64,000 bases of DNA, from positions 2,704,501 to 2,768,500 of the forward strand of contig NZ_CP009122.1 in NCBI RefSeq assembly GCF_000803645.1, given 5' to 3'. The notes below the pieces were generated by a model. It did not search any database. It was not told where the DNA came from and worked only from the letters and a program-made list of their open reading frames with translations. Each line of letters begins with the position of its first letter. Within the stretch, counting starts at the first letter, position 1. Positions 26,514-35,958 of the stretch are shown in pieces. Source of the DNA: Sphingopyxis fribergensis. Lineage in GTDB: Bacteria > Pseudomonadota > Alphaproteobacteria > Sphingomonadales > Sphingomonadaceae. Position numbers and translations under genes: made by a program.

Positions 26514-27482
26514 GTGCCGAAAAACGGCCTTCCACCCGCGCTGACGCGCAATTTGCGGCTGCCGGCGATCGCGGCGCCGATGTTCCTCGTCTCGGGTCCC
26601 GAGATGGTGATTGCGGCATCGCGTTCGGGCGTGATCGGCAGCTTTCCCGCACCCAACGCGCGCACCTCGGCCGATCTTGAGGATTGGGTCAGCCGGATCG
26701 ACGCGGCGCTCTCGAACGATCCCGATGCCGCGCCATGGGCGGTCAATCTGGTCGTCCATCCGTCGAACAGCCGCTTGCCCGAAGACCTCGCCTGCGTCGT
26801 GCGCCACAAGGTGCCGCTCGTCATCACCGCGCTGGGCAGCCCGGCGCGCGTCGTCGAGGACATCCACAGCTATGGCGGGCTCGTCTTTGCCGACGTCAAT
26901 TCGGTCGGATTTGCGCGCAAGGCCGCCGCGGCGGGAGTCGATGGTCTCGTCCTCGTCGCCGCGGGCGCGGGCGGCCATACCGGCGCGACCGCGGGCTTCG
27001 CTTTCGTCGAAGAGGTGCGGCAATTCTGGGACGGGCCGTTGGTTCTCGGCGGCGCGATCTCGACCGGCCATGCGGTGCGTGCGGCCGAAATCCTCGGCGC
27101 CGACTTCGCCTACCTCGGCACCTCGCTGATCGCTTGTGCGGAGAGCATGGCGGCGCAGCCCTACAAGGATATGGTCGTCGCGGCGGGCGCCGAGGATATC
27201 GTGCCTTCGAAGGGAATCACCGGCGTGACCGCCAACTGGCTGAAATCGAGCCTGATTGCTGCAGGCTACGATCCCGCGAACATGCCCGAGGACAAGCGCC
27301 CCAATTTCTCCGACGCACAGGATGATGCAAAGGCGTGGAAGAATGTCTGGTCCGCGGGGCAAGGCGTCGGCGCGGTGCGCGGCGTCGAGCCCATTGTGGC
27401 CATCGTCGACCGCCTCGTGAAAGAATATGATGCGGCCGCAACGCGCCCGCGCTTTGCCCCCGCCGAAGGAGCCCTCGCATGA
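26514..27482 (+). CDS. NAD(P)H-dependent flavin oxidoreductase, nitronate monooxygenase family
   Basis: 322-aa FMN TIM-barrel protein of the nitronate monooxygenase/2-nitropropane dioxygenase family. The open frame reaches back to 26217, but GTG at 26514 with GGGAGAG begins VPKNGLPPALTRNLRLPAIAAPMFLVSGPEM, the normal N-terminus. FMN phosphate contacts are visible as GLVLVAAGAGGHTG and GGAISTGHAVRAAEILGADFAYLGT. Members of this group without proven nitronate activity often sit in catabolic operons as flavin reductases or oxidases. It overlaps the oxygenase gene by 4 nt. Confidence 0.88.
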   Translation: MPKNGLPPALTRNLRLPAIAAPMFLVSGPEMVIAASRSGVIGSFPAPNARTSADLEDWVSRIDAALSNDPDAAPWAVNLVVHPSNSRLPEDLACVVRHKVPLVITALGSPARVVEDIHSYGGLVFADVNSVGFARKAAAAGVDGLVLVAAGAGGHTGATAGFAFVEEVRQFWDGPLVLGGAISTGHAVRAAEILGADFAYLGTSLIACAESMAAQPYKDMVVAAGAEDIVPSKGITGVTANWLKSSLIAAGYDPANMPEDKRPNFSDAQDDAKAWKNVWSAGQGVGAVRGVEPIVAIVDRLVKEYDAAATRPRFAPAEGALA

Positions 27483-28975
27483 CCGCGCAGCTTGTCGAGA
27501 CGATCGAAACGACGATCCAGCCGAACGACCACCCCTATATGCAGGGTGCGTGGCGCCCGACCTATAATGAATGGAACGCGATCTTCGCGAACGGCGATGC
27601 CGAGGTGATCGGCAATATCCCGAACGACATCGACGGCGTCTACGTCCGCACCGGCGAGAACCAGATCCACGAACCGATCGGTCGATATCATCCTTTCGAC
27701 GGCGACGGCTTTATCCACGCGATCAGCTTCAAGAACGGCCGCGCCAGCTATCGCAGCCGCTTCGTGCGCACCAAGGGGTTCGAGGCCGAAAAGGAGGCCG
27801 GCCGCTCGCTGTGGGCAGGCCTGATGGAGCCGCCGCACAAGTCGACGCGCCACGGCTGGGGCGCGCAGGAGTGGCTCAAGGATTCTTCGTCGACCGACGT
27901 CGCGATCCACGCGGGCAAGATCATCTCGACCTTCTACCAGTGCGGCGAAGCCTATCGGCTCGACCCCTTCACGTTGGAGCAGTTCGGCACCGAAAGCTGG
28001 GTACCGCTCGACGGCATTTCGGCGCATTGCAAGGTCGACCTTGCGACCGGCGAGCTGATGTTCTTCAATTACTCGAAGCACGCGCCCTATATGCATTATG
28101 GCGTCGTCGGGCCGGACAATAAGCTGAAGCATTATATCCCGGTGCCGCTGCCCGGACCGCGCCTGCCGCACGACATGGCGTTCACCGAAAACTATACGAT
28201 CCTCAACGACATGCCGCTCTATTGGAATCAGGAGCTGCTCGAAAAGCAGCTGCATGTCGTGCAGTTTCACCCCGACCAAAAGACCCGCTTCGCGATCATT
28301 CCGCGCCACGGGCAGCCCGAGGATATCCGCTGGTTCGAGGCCGAGCCGACCTACACGCTCCATTGGCTGAACGCTTGGGAGGAAGGCGACGAGATCATCC
28401 TCGACGGCTATTATCAGGAAGAGCCGATGCCGAAGTCCTATCCCAATGCCCCGGAGGGCTTGGAGCGGATGATGGCCTATCTAGACCAGGGGCTGCTCAA
28501 GCCGCGCCTTCACCGCTGGCGCTTCAACCTGAAGACCGGCGAGACGGTCGAAGAACGGCTCGACGAGCGCGATCTGGAATTCGGCATGTTCAACCATCGC
28601 TATGCGGGCAAGCCCTATCGCTATGCCTATAGCGCCATCCCCGAGCCGGGCTGGTTCCTGTTCCGCGGGCTGGTGAAGCATGACCTGAACGCCCGCACGA
28701 GCGAATCCTATGAATTCGGCCCCGGCCGTTTCGGCAGCGAAGCGCCGTTCGCACCGCGCATCAATGCCAAGGACGAGGATGACGGCTATCTCGTCTCCTT
28801 CATCGCCGACCTTGAAACCGATCGCTCCGAATGCGTGCTGATCGACGCAAAAAATATCGCGGCGGGGCCGGTGTGCCGGATCATCCTGCCCGAGCGCATC
28901 TGTTCGGGCACGCACACGGTGTGGGCGAGTGGCGACGATATCGGCATGGGGCCGAACAGCGTGCTGGCCGCCTGA
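27479..28975 (+). CDS. carotenoid/lignostilbene-type cleavage oxygenase
   Basis: Non-haem iron oxygenase of the RPE65/carotenoid cleavage family, 498 aa, normal size and without signal peptide. The four iron-binding His are in AHCKVD (H183), LPHDMAF (H231), TLHWLNAW (H295) and GTHTVWAS (H479), with second-sphere Glu in the WEEGDEI segment. Enzymes of this family split a conjugated double bond to two carbonyl products; bacterial relatives act on stilbenes or apocarotenoids. Its operon with an acyl-CoA ligase and two thiolases suggests one cleavage product is activated and degraded. Actual substrate unknown. Confidence 0.9.
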   Translation: MTAQLVETIETTIQPNDHPYMQGAWRPTYNEWNAIFANGDAEVIGNIPNDIDGVYVRTGENQIHEPIGRYHPFDGDGFIHAISFKNGRASYRSRFVRTKGFEAEKEAGRSLWAGLMEPPHKSTRHGWGAQEWLKDSSSTDVAIHAGKIISTFYQCGEAYRLDPFTLEQFGTESWVPLDGISAHCKVDLATGELMFFNYSKHAPYMHYGVVGPDNKLKHYIPVPLPGPRLPHDMAFTENYTILNDMPLYWNQELLEKQLHVVQFHPDQKTRFAIIPRHGQPEDIRWFEAEPTYTLHWLNAWEEGDEIILDGYYQEEPMPKSYPNAPEGLERMMAYLDQGLLKPRLHRWRFNLKTGETVEERLDERDLEFGMFNHRYAGKPYRYAYSAIPEPGWFLFRGLVKHDLNARTSESYEFGPGRFGSEAPFAPRINAKDEDDGYLVSFIADLETDRSECVLIDAKNIAAGPVCRIILPERICSGTHTVWASGDDIGMGPNSVLAA

Positions 28976-28976
28976 G

Positions 28977-30667
28977 ATGATCGTTGCGGGAGAGGACAAA
29001 AGGCAGCGACATCGCGAGAGTGGCTGGTGGGGCGATCAGACCTTCGCCAGCTTGTTCGCGGCGAACGCGGCGACGCACCCCGAGCGGCTCGCGCTGGTCG
29101 ATGCGCCCAACCGCGCCGAGTTCGCTTTCGGCGAGCCACAGCGGCTGACCTACGCCGAGCTCGCCGCCGAGATCGATCGGCTCGCGGGCGCACTCGTCAA
29201 GGCGGGGATCGGCAAGGACGATGTGCTGCTCGTCCAGCTTCCCAACATCAGCGAATTTGTGGCGCTGTACTTCGCCGCGGCAAAGATCGGCGCGATCGTC
29301 AGCCCGGCGGCGGTGCAATATCGCAGCCATGAGTTGAGGGGCATGATCGGGGTGGTCGAGCCCAAGGCATTTGTGTGTGCAACGACGGTCAAAGGATGCG
29401 ATCATATCGGCGTCGCGCAACCGCTGCTGGAAGGTATTGCGCTGATGACCTTCGGCCCCGATGCCCCCGCGAATGCGCTCGACCTGTCAACTGCCAAGGG
29501 CGACGCCGACGCCCTCGCGGCGCATATCGCCGCAAACCCCGTCGATGCCGACGACGTCTTCACCATCTGCTGGACCTCGGGCACCACCGGCGTGCCCAAG
29601 GGTGTGCCGCGCAGCCACAATCACTGGATCGCGGTCGCGGGTGCGGGATATGAGGCGATGAAGGTCGGCGCCGGCGACGTGCTGCTCAACCCCTTCCCGC
29701 TCATCAACATGGCGAGCATCGGCGGCATCACCATGTGCTGGCTGACGAGCGCGGGGACGATGGTGCTGCACCATCCCTTCGATCCCGGCGTGTATCTGAA
29801 CAGATCGCGACCGAGCGACCGAGCCTGACGATCGCGCCGCCCGCGGTGCTCAACATGCTGCTGCAGAATGAGGCGTTGCTGGCGTCGGTCGACCTGTCCA
29901 GCCTGCGCGTCATTGCCTCGGGCTCGGCGCCGCTCGCGCCTGCGATGGTGCGGGGCTTCCAGGAAAAGCTCGGGATCATCATCGTCAATGTATTCGGGTC
30001 GAACGAGGGGATGAGCTTCATCACCGGTGAAGGCGACATGCCCGATCCCGACAAGCGCGCGAGCCTCTTCCCGCGCCGCGGTACCTATCAGCGCCCCTAT
30101 GGCGAAGGCCGCGCGCCGAACATCGAAAGCCGGCTCGTCCCACCCGGCGGCGGCGAAGCGATCGAGGAAGATGGTGTTTCGGGCGAACTCCAGATCCGCG
30201 GGCCGACATTGTTCGAGGGCTATCACAACGCCCCGGATCGCACCGCCGAAGCCTTTACCGACGACGGCTGGTTTCGCACCGGCGACTTGTTCGAGATTGC
30301 CGAGGGCGGCGATTTCTACCGTTTCGTCGGGCGCTGCAAGGATCTGATCATCCGCGGCGGGGTCAATATATCGCCCGAGGAAATCGACCAGCTGCTCGGC
30401 GGCCATCCGCTGCTTGCAGAAGCCTGCGTCTTTTCGCTCCCCGACCCGACAATGGGCGAGCGGATCGGCCTCGCTTACGTCCCGCGCAGCGACAGCGATG
30501 TCGGCATCGGTGAGGTCGCGGATTATCTGCGCGGGCATGATCTTGCGGTTTTCAAGCTGCCCGAGCGATTGTTCCGCTTCGACGCGCTGCCGCGCAACGT
30601 CACCAACAAGGTGATGCGCAGCGAAGTGCGCGAACAGGCGCTCGCCACTCTCGAAAAGGAAGCCTGA
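28977..30667 (+). pseudogene. acyl-CoA ligase (AMP-binding), disrupted by a 1-nt frameshift
   Basis: Class I adenylate-forming enzyme split over two frames. Bases 28977-29828 encode the N-terminal part (start MIVAGEDK; P-loop CWTSGTTGVPKG) and run into a stop after PFDPGVYLNRSRPSDRA. The continuation from about 29799 in the +1-shifted frame reads EQIATERPSLTIAPPAVLN through FGSNEG, TGDLFE, GRCKDLIIRGGVNISPEEID and TNKVMRSEV. Adding one G after CTG at 29796-29798 would restore GVYLEQIATERP and one 563-aa protein, the normal size. No slippery heptamer is seen, so this is a real mutation or a sequencing/assembly error. All catalytic motifs on both sides are intact, which suggests a recent event or error. 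Its job would be to activate the acid from the oxygenase product. Confidence 0.85.
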
Positions 30668-30668
30668 C

Positions 30669-31898
30669 ATGGCGAACGATGTCTTCATCCTCGGCGGCGC
30701 GCAGAGCGATTTTGCTCGTAATATGGAGCGCGAGGGCGGCGGGCTGTTCGAGCTGTTCCGCGACGTCGCCGAAGCAGCGTTCGTCGCGACGGGGATCGAA
30801 CCCAAGGAAGTCGAGACTGCGCACGTCGGCAATTTCGTCGGCGAGCTGTTCGCGGGGCAAGGCCAGCTCGGCGGCTTCTTCGGCCATGTCCATCCCGACC
30901 TCGCGGGCATTCCGGCGTCGCGTCACGAGGCGGCTTGCGCCTCGGGCAGCATCGCGATCCTCGCCGCCGCCGCTGAAATCGAGGCCAAACGCTATGGCCT
31001 CGCGCTCGTGCTCGGGATCGAGTTGATGCGCAACGTCCCCGGCCAGCGCGCCGCCGAATATCTGGGCGCCGCGGCGTGGGCGGGGCGCGAGGCGCAGGAG
31101 GCGCGCTACCTCTGGCCGTACATGTTCGCGCGCGTCGCCGAGGAATATGACGAACGCTTCGGGCTCGATCGCGCGCATTTGCGCGGGATTTCGGCGAACA
31201 ATTTCGCCAATGCGAAGCGGAATCCCAATTCGCAAACGCGCGGCTGGGCGGTGACCGACGATCATCTGGGCGAGAATGACGAGGTCAATCCGCTGATCGA
31301 AGGCTCGCTTCGCAAGTCCGATTGCGGGCAGGTCACCGACGGCGCCGCCGCCATCTTCCTTGCTTCGCGGGAAGTGGCCGAGGCCTATGCCAAGCGGCGC
31401 GACATTTCGATCGACTCGATCCCGCGGATCAAAGGCTGGGGACATGCCACCGCCCCCCTGCTCTATTCTACCAAAGTTCAAGATAGCCGCGGCGGCGACT
31501 ACGTGTTCCCAAGCGTGCGCAAGGCGATGATGGACGCGCTGCGCCGCGCCGAGATGCCCGACATCTACGCCTGCGACGGGGTCGAGGTGCATGATTGCTT
31601 CTCGATCACCGAATATATGGCGATCGACCATTTCGGCATCACTCCGCCCGGCGAAAGCTGGCGCGCGGTCGAGGATGGCACAATTGCCTTGGGCGGCAAG
31701 CTGCCGGTCAACCCTTCGGGCGGCCTGATCGGGCTCGGCCATCCGGTCGGCGCGACCGGGGTGCGGATGCTGCTCGACGGTTGGCGGCAGGTTACCGGCA
31801 ACGCCGGCGACTATCAGGTCGAGGGCGCTCATAACTTCGCGACCTTCAACGTCGGGGGCAGCGCAACAACATCCGTCAGCTTCGTCGTCGGCGTTTGA
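30669..31898 (+). CDS. thiolase, SCP2-thiolase-like
   Basis: Acyl-CoA thiolase of 409 aa in the sterol-carrier-protein-2 thiolase branch, without the lipid-transfer domain. The nucleophile is Cys90 in HEAACASGS; the second catalytic Cys is in EVHDCFSIT; GLGHPVGATG carries the His. It follows the ligase by one base with a GGAAG site. Members of this branch work in side-chain degradation of bulky acyl-CoAs such as sterols or aromatic acids, which fits a hydrophobic substrate here. Confidence 0.9.
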   Translation: MANDVFILGGAQSDFARNMEREGGGLFELFRDVAEAAFVATGIEPKEVETAHVGNFVGELFAGQGQLGGFFGHVHPDLAGIPASRHEAACASGSIAILAAAAEIEAKRYGLALVLGIELMRNVPGQRAAEYLGAAAWAGREAQEARYLWPYMFARVAEEYDERFGLDRAHLRGISANNFANAKRNPNSQTRGWAVTDDHLGENDEVNPLIEGSLRKSDCGQVTDGAAAIFLASREVAEAYAKRRDISIDSIPRIKGWGHATAPLLYSTKVQDSRGGDYVFPSVRKAMMDALRRAEMPDIYACDGVEVHDCFSITEYMAIDHFGITPPGESWRAVEDGTIALGGKLPVNPSGGLIGLGHPVGATGVRMLLDGWRQVTGNAGDYQVEGAHNFATFNVGGSATTSVSFVVGV

Positions 31899-31902
31899 TC
31901 AT

Positions 31903-33057
31903 TTGAACGTCTATCTTTACGACGCCGTCCGCACCCCGCGCGGCAAGGCGCGACCTGATGGCGGCCTCGCTGGGCTGAGCCCGCAGGAATTGGTACGACA
32001 GCAGGCCGCCGCGCTCGCGGCGCGCTGCGGCGATGTCGCGGCGACGCCCGATGCCCTGCTGCTTGGCTGCGTCACGCAGAGCGGCGCGCAGGGCGGACAT
32101 ATCGCGATGCTGGCAAAGCTGCATGCGGGCCTGCCCGACACGACGGCGGCGCACAGCATCAACAATTATTGCGCGTCGGGCCTGTCTGCGATCGGTCAGG
32201 CGGTCGCCAGGGTCGCGAGCGGCGAAGCGACGCACATTCTCGCGGGCGGGGTCGAGTCGATGAGTGGCGCGCCCTTTCTCGGCGATCGCGCGGATTTCTA
32301 CACGAACGACGAACTGCCGCCGCGCGCGCGCTTCATCCCGCCCGTTCTCGCTGCCGATCGCCTTGCAAATGCCGAAGGCATCGGCCGCGCCGAACTCGAC
32401 GCCGTCGCGCTCGCTTCGCAGCAAAAGGCAGGCGCAACCGAAAACGACGCCGCGCTCCAAAAATCGCGGATCGCAACCGGGCCGCTGGCGGGCGAAGAAT
32501 GCATTCGCCCGCAAACCACGGCGGAATCGCTGGCCGCCGCGCCGCCCGCGTTCGGCGAATTGCAGCAGCAATATGCCGGCGCGCTCGAAGACGTGACGTT
32601 CGAGCCGCTCCACGGTATCGCGCATGCGCCGCCGATCTGCGACGGCGCAGGCCTTGCACTGGTCGGCGGTGAAGGGCTTGGCCCCTCCCCGCGCGCCCGC
32701 GTGATCGCCTTTGCCGAAAGCGGCGGCGATCCGGCAGCGTCGCTGACCGCGGGTTTTGCCGCAATGGACAAGGTGCTGGCGCGCGCTGGGCTGACGCTCG
32801 GCGACATGGACCGCATCGAATTCATGGAAGCCTTCGCCATCACCATCGCCAAATTCCATCGCGACCGAGACGCCGACCCGACGCGAGTCAATGTCAGCGG
32901 CGGACATCTAGCCAAGGGGCATCCGATGGGCGCGAGCGGCGCGATCCTGACGTCGACCTTGCTCGACGCGCTCGACGCGTGCGGCGGTCATTATGGCCTT
33001 ATCGTGCTGACCGGCGCGATGGGGGTCGGCGCGGCGATGATCGTCGAGCGCCAATAG
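31903..33057 (+). CDS. thiolase, FadA/AtoB type, with altered second Cys
   Basis: 384-aa thiolase starting at TTG 31903, because VYLYDAVRTPRGKARPDGGL aligns with the conserved N-terminus and no ATG precedes it. Nucleophile Cys90 in NYCASGL and His in KGHPMGASG are present. The C-terminal position where thiolases normally carry the second catalytic Cys (CxGxG) reads VLTGAMGVGAAM, so Cys appears replaced by Thr. The NEAF motif is MEAF. It would bind acyl-CoA, but thiolysis may be impaired or the chemistry altered. It is the last gene of cluster C. Confidence 0.85.
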   Translation: MNVYLYDAVRTPRGKARPDGGLAGLSPQELVRQQAAALAARCGDVAATPDALLLGCVTQSGAQGGHIAMLAKLHAGLPDTTAAHSINNYCASGLSAIGQAVARVASGEATHILAGGVESMSGAPFLGDRADFYTNDELPPRARFIPPVLAADRLANAEGIGRAELDAVALASQQKAGATENDAALQKSRIATGPLAGEECIRPQTTAESLAAAPPAFGELQQQYAGALEDVTFEPLHGIAHAPPICDGAGLALVGGEGLGPSPRARVIAFAESGGDPAASLTAGFAAMDKVLARAGLTLGDMDRIEFMEAFAITIAKFHRDRDADPTRVNVSGGHLAKGHPMGASGAILTSTLLDALDACGGHYGLIVLTGAMGVGAAMIVERQ

Positions 33058-33124
33058 CCATTGCGAAAAAGCGCGGCTGCGCTATGGGCGGGCGCGTGCG
33101 GGGCTTGCCCTGCGCATGATCGCG

Positions 33125-33316
33125 CCGGTGCCCGAAAGGGCTTAAAATGGGAACGCGGTAACGGGGTTAGTCCTGAACCCCCGAAGCCGAGGCTGTCCCT
33201 GCAACTGTAAGCGGCGAGCGAGATGCACCGGTCCGACGTTTTCGGATCAGCCACTGGGGTCACCTGGGAAGGCGTGCATCGAGCCCTGACCCGCGAGCCA
33301 GGAGACCTGCCGGCGT
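33125..33316 (+). promoter_or_regulatory. cobalamin riboswitch
   Basis: Conserved elements appear in order: GGGAACGCGGT, the B12 box GGCTGTCCCTGCAACTGTAA with following GCGGCGAGCGA, GCCACTGGG, GGGAAGGCG and the closing GAGCCAGGAGACCTGCCGG. The outer stem CCGGTGCCCG pairs loosely around the element. It precedes btuB by about 190 nt and presumably turns down btuB and the linked genes when adenosylcobalamin is abundant. Confidence 0.95.
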
Positions 33317-33505
33317 GGGTCGCTCAATGCCAAGGCCCAGGGAAAGGCCGCGGCACGGAGGTTTCCGTCGAGCGACGACCAAGCGGCTGGAGCCGCTTCG
33401 GTGCCGGGGCCGCAGGCATTACGCCACTTGCGACGCCAGCGCCGGTCGATCGCGTCCGACGCATCGGCAGGCTCCGCCTTCGTTGCCGGCGTGCGGGGGC
33501 CTCCC
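33317..33505 (+). other. btuB leader (expression platform)
   Basis: 189 nt between riboswitch and btuB start. It contains a perfect 7-bp hairpin, AAGCGGCTGGAGCCGCTT at 33381-33398, and GC-rich stretches that could pair with the GGGGG before the start codon. No T run follows the hairpin, so control at the level of translation is more likely than termination. No gene is seen. Confidence 0.5.
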
Positions 33506-35350
33506 ATGTTGAAATTCACGACCCTATCCTTGATCGCACTGACGGCGGCGACGCCCGCTTTCGCGCAGACCGGCGACGATATCGTCGTCACCGCGTCGGG
33601 CATCGAACAGCCCCGCGACGAGGCGGGGCAAGCGATTACCATCATCGACGCCGATACGATCGAGACGCGACAGTCGGTCGACGTCGTCGACCTGCTCGCC
33701 ACGACCCCGGGGGTGCGGTTCAGCCGGACGGGCAGCATGGGATCGGTGGCGAGCATATCTTTGCGCGGCGCGGAAACGACGCAGACGCTGGTGCTGATCG
33801 ACGGCGTCAAGGTCAACGACCCGAGCGGCATCGGCGACGGATATGATTTCGGTCACCTGCTGACCGGCAATATCGACCGGATCGAAGTGCTGCGCGGGTC
33901 GAACTCGGTCGTGCACGGCAGCCAGGCGATCGGCGGCGTCGTCAGCCTGACGACCGCGACCCCGGCCGAGGGCTTTGCCGGCAATGCGTCAGCGGAATAT
34001 GGATATAGCGATACGCTCGCCGCCAAGGCCGACGTGTCGGGCACCGCCGGACGCATCGCGGGCGGCATCGGCGGCGCCTATTTCCGCACCGACGGTATTT
34101 CGTCGGCCGCGACCGGCACCGAGAAGGACGGCTACAAGAATTTCGCCGGCAATGCGCGGTTGAAGGTCGCGTTCAGCGACGCGCTGAGCCTCGACCTGCG
34201 CGGATATTATATCAACGCCGACCTCGATTATGACAGCTTCTTCGGCGCGCCGGCGGACAGCGCCGACGTCGCGAAGCTCGACCAATATGTCGGCTATGCG
34301 GGGCTGAATCTCGGCCTCTTCGACGGCCGCTTTACCAGCCGCGCGGCGGTGACCTGGATGCGAAACGACCGCGACTATTATTTCGTGCGCGGCACTGCGC
34401 CCGACTATGGCTATTCGGGCACCAATTTGCGCTTCGAATATCAGGGCGTGGTGACGCCCGTCGAACAGGCCAAGCTGATCTTCGGTTACGAGCATGAACG
34501 CCCCGATTATGATTTCTTCGGCTTTGGATCAACCGACAGCCAGCGCGCGAACATCGACAGCGTCTATGCGCTGGGCATCGTCCAGCCGTTCGCCGGACTG
34601 TCGGTGACGGGCGGCGTCCGTCATGACGATCACAGCCAGTTCGGCGGCGCGACGACATTCGGCGCCAATGCCAATTATTCGCCGAATGAGGGCGCGACCA
34701 ATGTGCGCGCAAGCTATGGCGAGGGATTCAAGGCGCCGTCGCTTTACCAACTGTACGACGCTTTCAGCGGCAATGCGACGCTGCGCCCCGAACGGTCGAA
34801 AAGCTACGACATCGGGATCGACCAGAGCCTGGCGGACGGGCGGGCGCTCGTCTCGCTCACGGCGTTCCTGCGCGACACCACCGACCAGATCAATTATGAC
34901 AATGCGACCTTCACCTATGGCAATATCGACCGCACCCGCGCGAAGGGCGTCGAGGCGACGCTGGCGCTGAAGCCCGTCGACGCGCTAAACGTCACCGCAT
35001 CATACAGCTATATCGATGCGCGCGACCGCTCCGGACGCCCGGTGTTCGACGGCAAGCGCCTGCCCCGCCGCGCCGAACATGCGGTCAGCCTGTCGGCCGA
35101 TTATGACTGGTCGTTCGGCCTGTCGACCGGCGCGACGCTGACGATGGTCGGCGACAGCTTCGACGATGCGGCGAATGCGGTGCCGCTCGATGGCTATGCG
35201 CTGGCGGGCATCCGCGCCTCCGTCCCGGTCGGGCCGAATTTCGAGATTTACGGCCGCGTCGATAATTTGTTCGACGCCGATTATGCGACCGCCTTCAATT
35301 ACGGCACCTATGGCCGCGCGGCCTATGGCGGCGTGCGGGCGCGTTTCTGA
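33506..35350 (+). CDS. btuB: TonB-dependent cobalamin receptor
   Basis: 614-aa outer-membrane receptor. The ATG at 33506 (MLKFTTLSLIALTAATPAFAQ) gives the signal peptide; the frame upstream crosses the riboswitch leader. TonB box DDIVVTAS, plug with SISLRGAETTQTLVLIDGVKVNDPS (calcium/cobalamin loop region) and RIEVLRGSNSVVHGSQAIGGVV, barrel ending RAAYGGVRARF. The riboswitch upstream and cobO-btuFCD downstream make vitamin B12 or another corrinoid the substrate. Stop and cobO start overlap by one base (TGATG). Confidence 0.95.
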   Translation: MLKFTTLSLIALTAATPAFAQTGDDIVVTASGIEQPRDEAGQAITIIDADTIETRQSVDVVDLLATTPGVRFSRTGSMGSVASISLRGAETTQTLVLIDGVKVNDPSGIGDGYDFGHLLTGNIDRIEVLRGSNSVVHGSQAIGGVVSLTTATPAEGFAGNASAEYGYSDTLAAKADVSGTAGRIAGGIGGAYFRTDGISSAATGTEKDGYKNFAGNARLKVAFSDALSLDLRGYYINADLDYDSFFGAPADSADVAKLDQYVGYAGLNLGLFDGRFTSRAAVTWMRNDRDYYFVRGTAPDYGYSGTNLRFEYQGVVTPVEQAKLIFGYEHERPDYDFFGFGSTDSQRANIDSVYALGIVQPFAGLSVTGGVRHDDHSQFGGATTFGANANYSPNEGATNVRASYGEGFKAPSLYQLYDAFSGNATLRPERSKSYDIGIDQSLADGRALVSLTAFLRDTTDQINYDNATFTYGNIDRTRAKGVEATLALKPVDALNVTASYSYIDARDRSGRPVFDGKRLPRRAEHAVSLSADYDWSFGLSTGATLTMVGDSFDDAANAVPLDGYALAGIRASVPVGPNFEIYGRVDNLFDADYATAFNYGTYGRAAYGGVRARF

Positions 35351-35958
35351 TGAAGACGCGCACCGACGCCGAACATGCGGCGAAGATGAAGAAGATCCAG
35401 GCCGCGCAGAACAAGAAGGTCGCGGCGAAGACGGTCGAAAAGGGGCTGGTGATCGTCCACACCGGCCCCGGCAAGGGGAAGACATCTGCCGCACTCGGCA
35501 TGGCCGTCCGCGCGATCGGTCACGACATGAAAGTCGGTGTCGTGCAGTTCGTGAAGGGCGCGATGGCGACCGGCGAGAAAGCGGTGTTCGACCGCTTTCC
35601 CGACCTGATCGAGTTCAAGCCGATGGGCGAAGGCTTCACCTGGGACACGCAGGACCGCACGCGCGATATCGCGGTGGCGCGTACCGCATGGGAAGAGGTG
35701 AAGCGGATGATCGCCGACCCGAGCTATGCGATGGTGATCGCCGATGAACTCAACATCGTGCTGCGCTACGACTATCTTCCGGTGGGTGAAGTGCTCGAAG
35801 CCATCGGGGGCAAGCCGCATATGACGCATGTCATCATTACCGGGCGCAACGCGCCGCAGGAACTGATCGACGCCGCCGACCTCGTCACCGAGATGGCGCA
35901 GGTGAAGCATCCGTTCCGCGAGCAGAATGTGAAGGCGCAGCGGGGGATCGAATTTTGA
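35350..35958 (+). CDS. cobO: cob(I)yrinic acid a,c-diamide adenosyltransferase
   Basis: 202-aa CobA/CobO/BtuR-type ATP:corrinoid adenosyltransferase with P-loop GPGKGKTS (39-46), QFVKGAM, the MVIADELNIVL strand and HVIITGRNAP. It adds the 5'-deoxyadenosyl group to cob(I)alamin. The rest of the corrin pathway is absent in the window, so it most likely serves salvage of imported cobalamin. A Lys/Ala-rich N-terminal extension (HAAKMKKIQAAQNKKVAAK) is common in this family. Its stop overlaps the next start (TTGA). Confidence 0.95.
   Translation: MKTRTDAEHAAKMKKIQAAQNKKVAAKTVEKGLVIVHTGPGKGKTSAALGMAVRAIGHDMKVGVVQFVKGAMATGEKAVFDRFPDLIEFKPMGEGFTWDTQDRTRDIAVARTAWEEVKRMIADPSYAMVIADELNIVLRYDYLPVGEVLEAIGGKPHMTHVIITGRNAPQELIDAADLVTEMAQVKHPFREQNVKAQRGIEF

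Noticed and set aside
29735..29828. Programmed frameshift in the acyl-CoA ligase
   Set aside because: No slippery heptamer or downstream stimulatory structure is visible and the family is not known to use recoding; a mutation or error is simpler.
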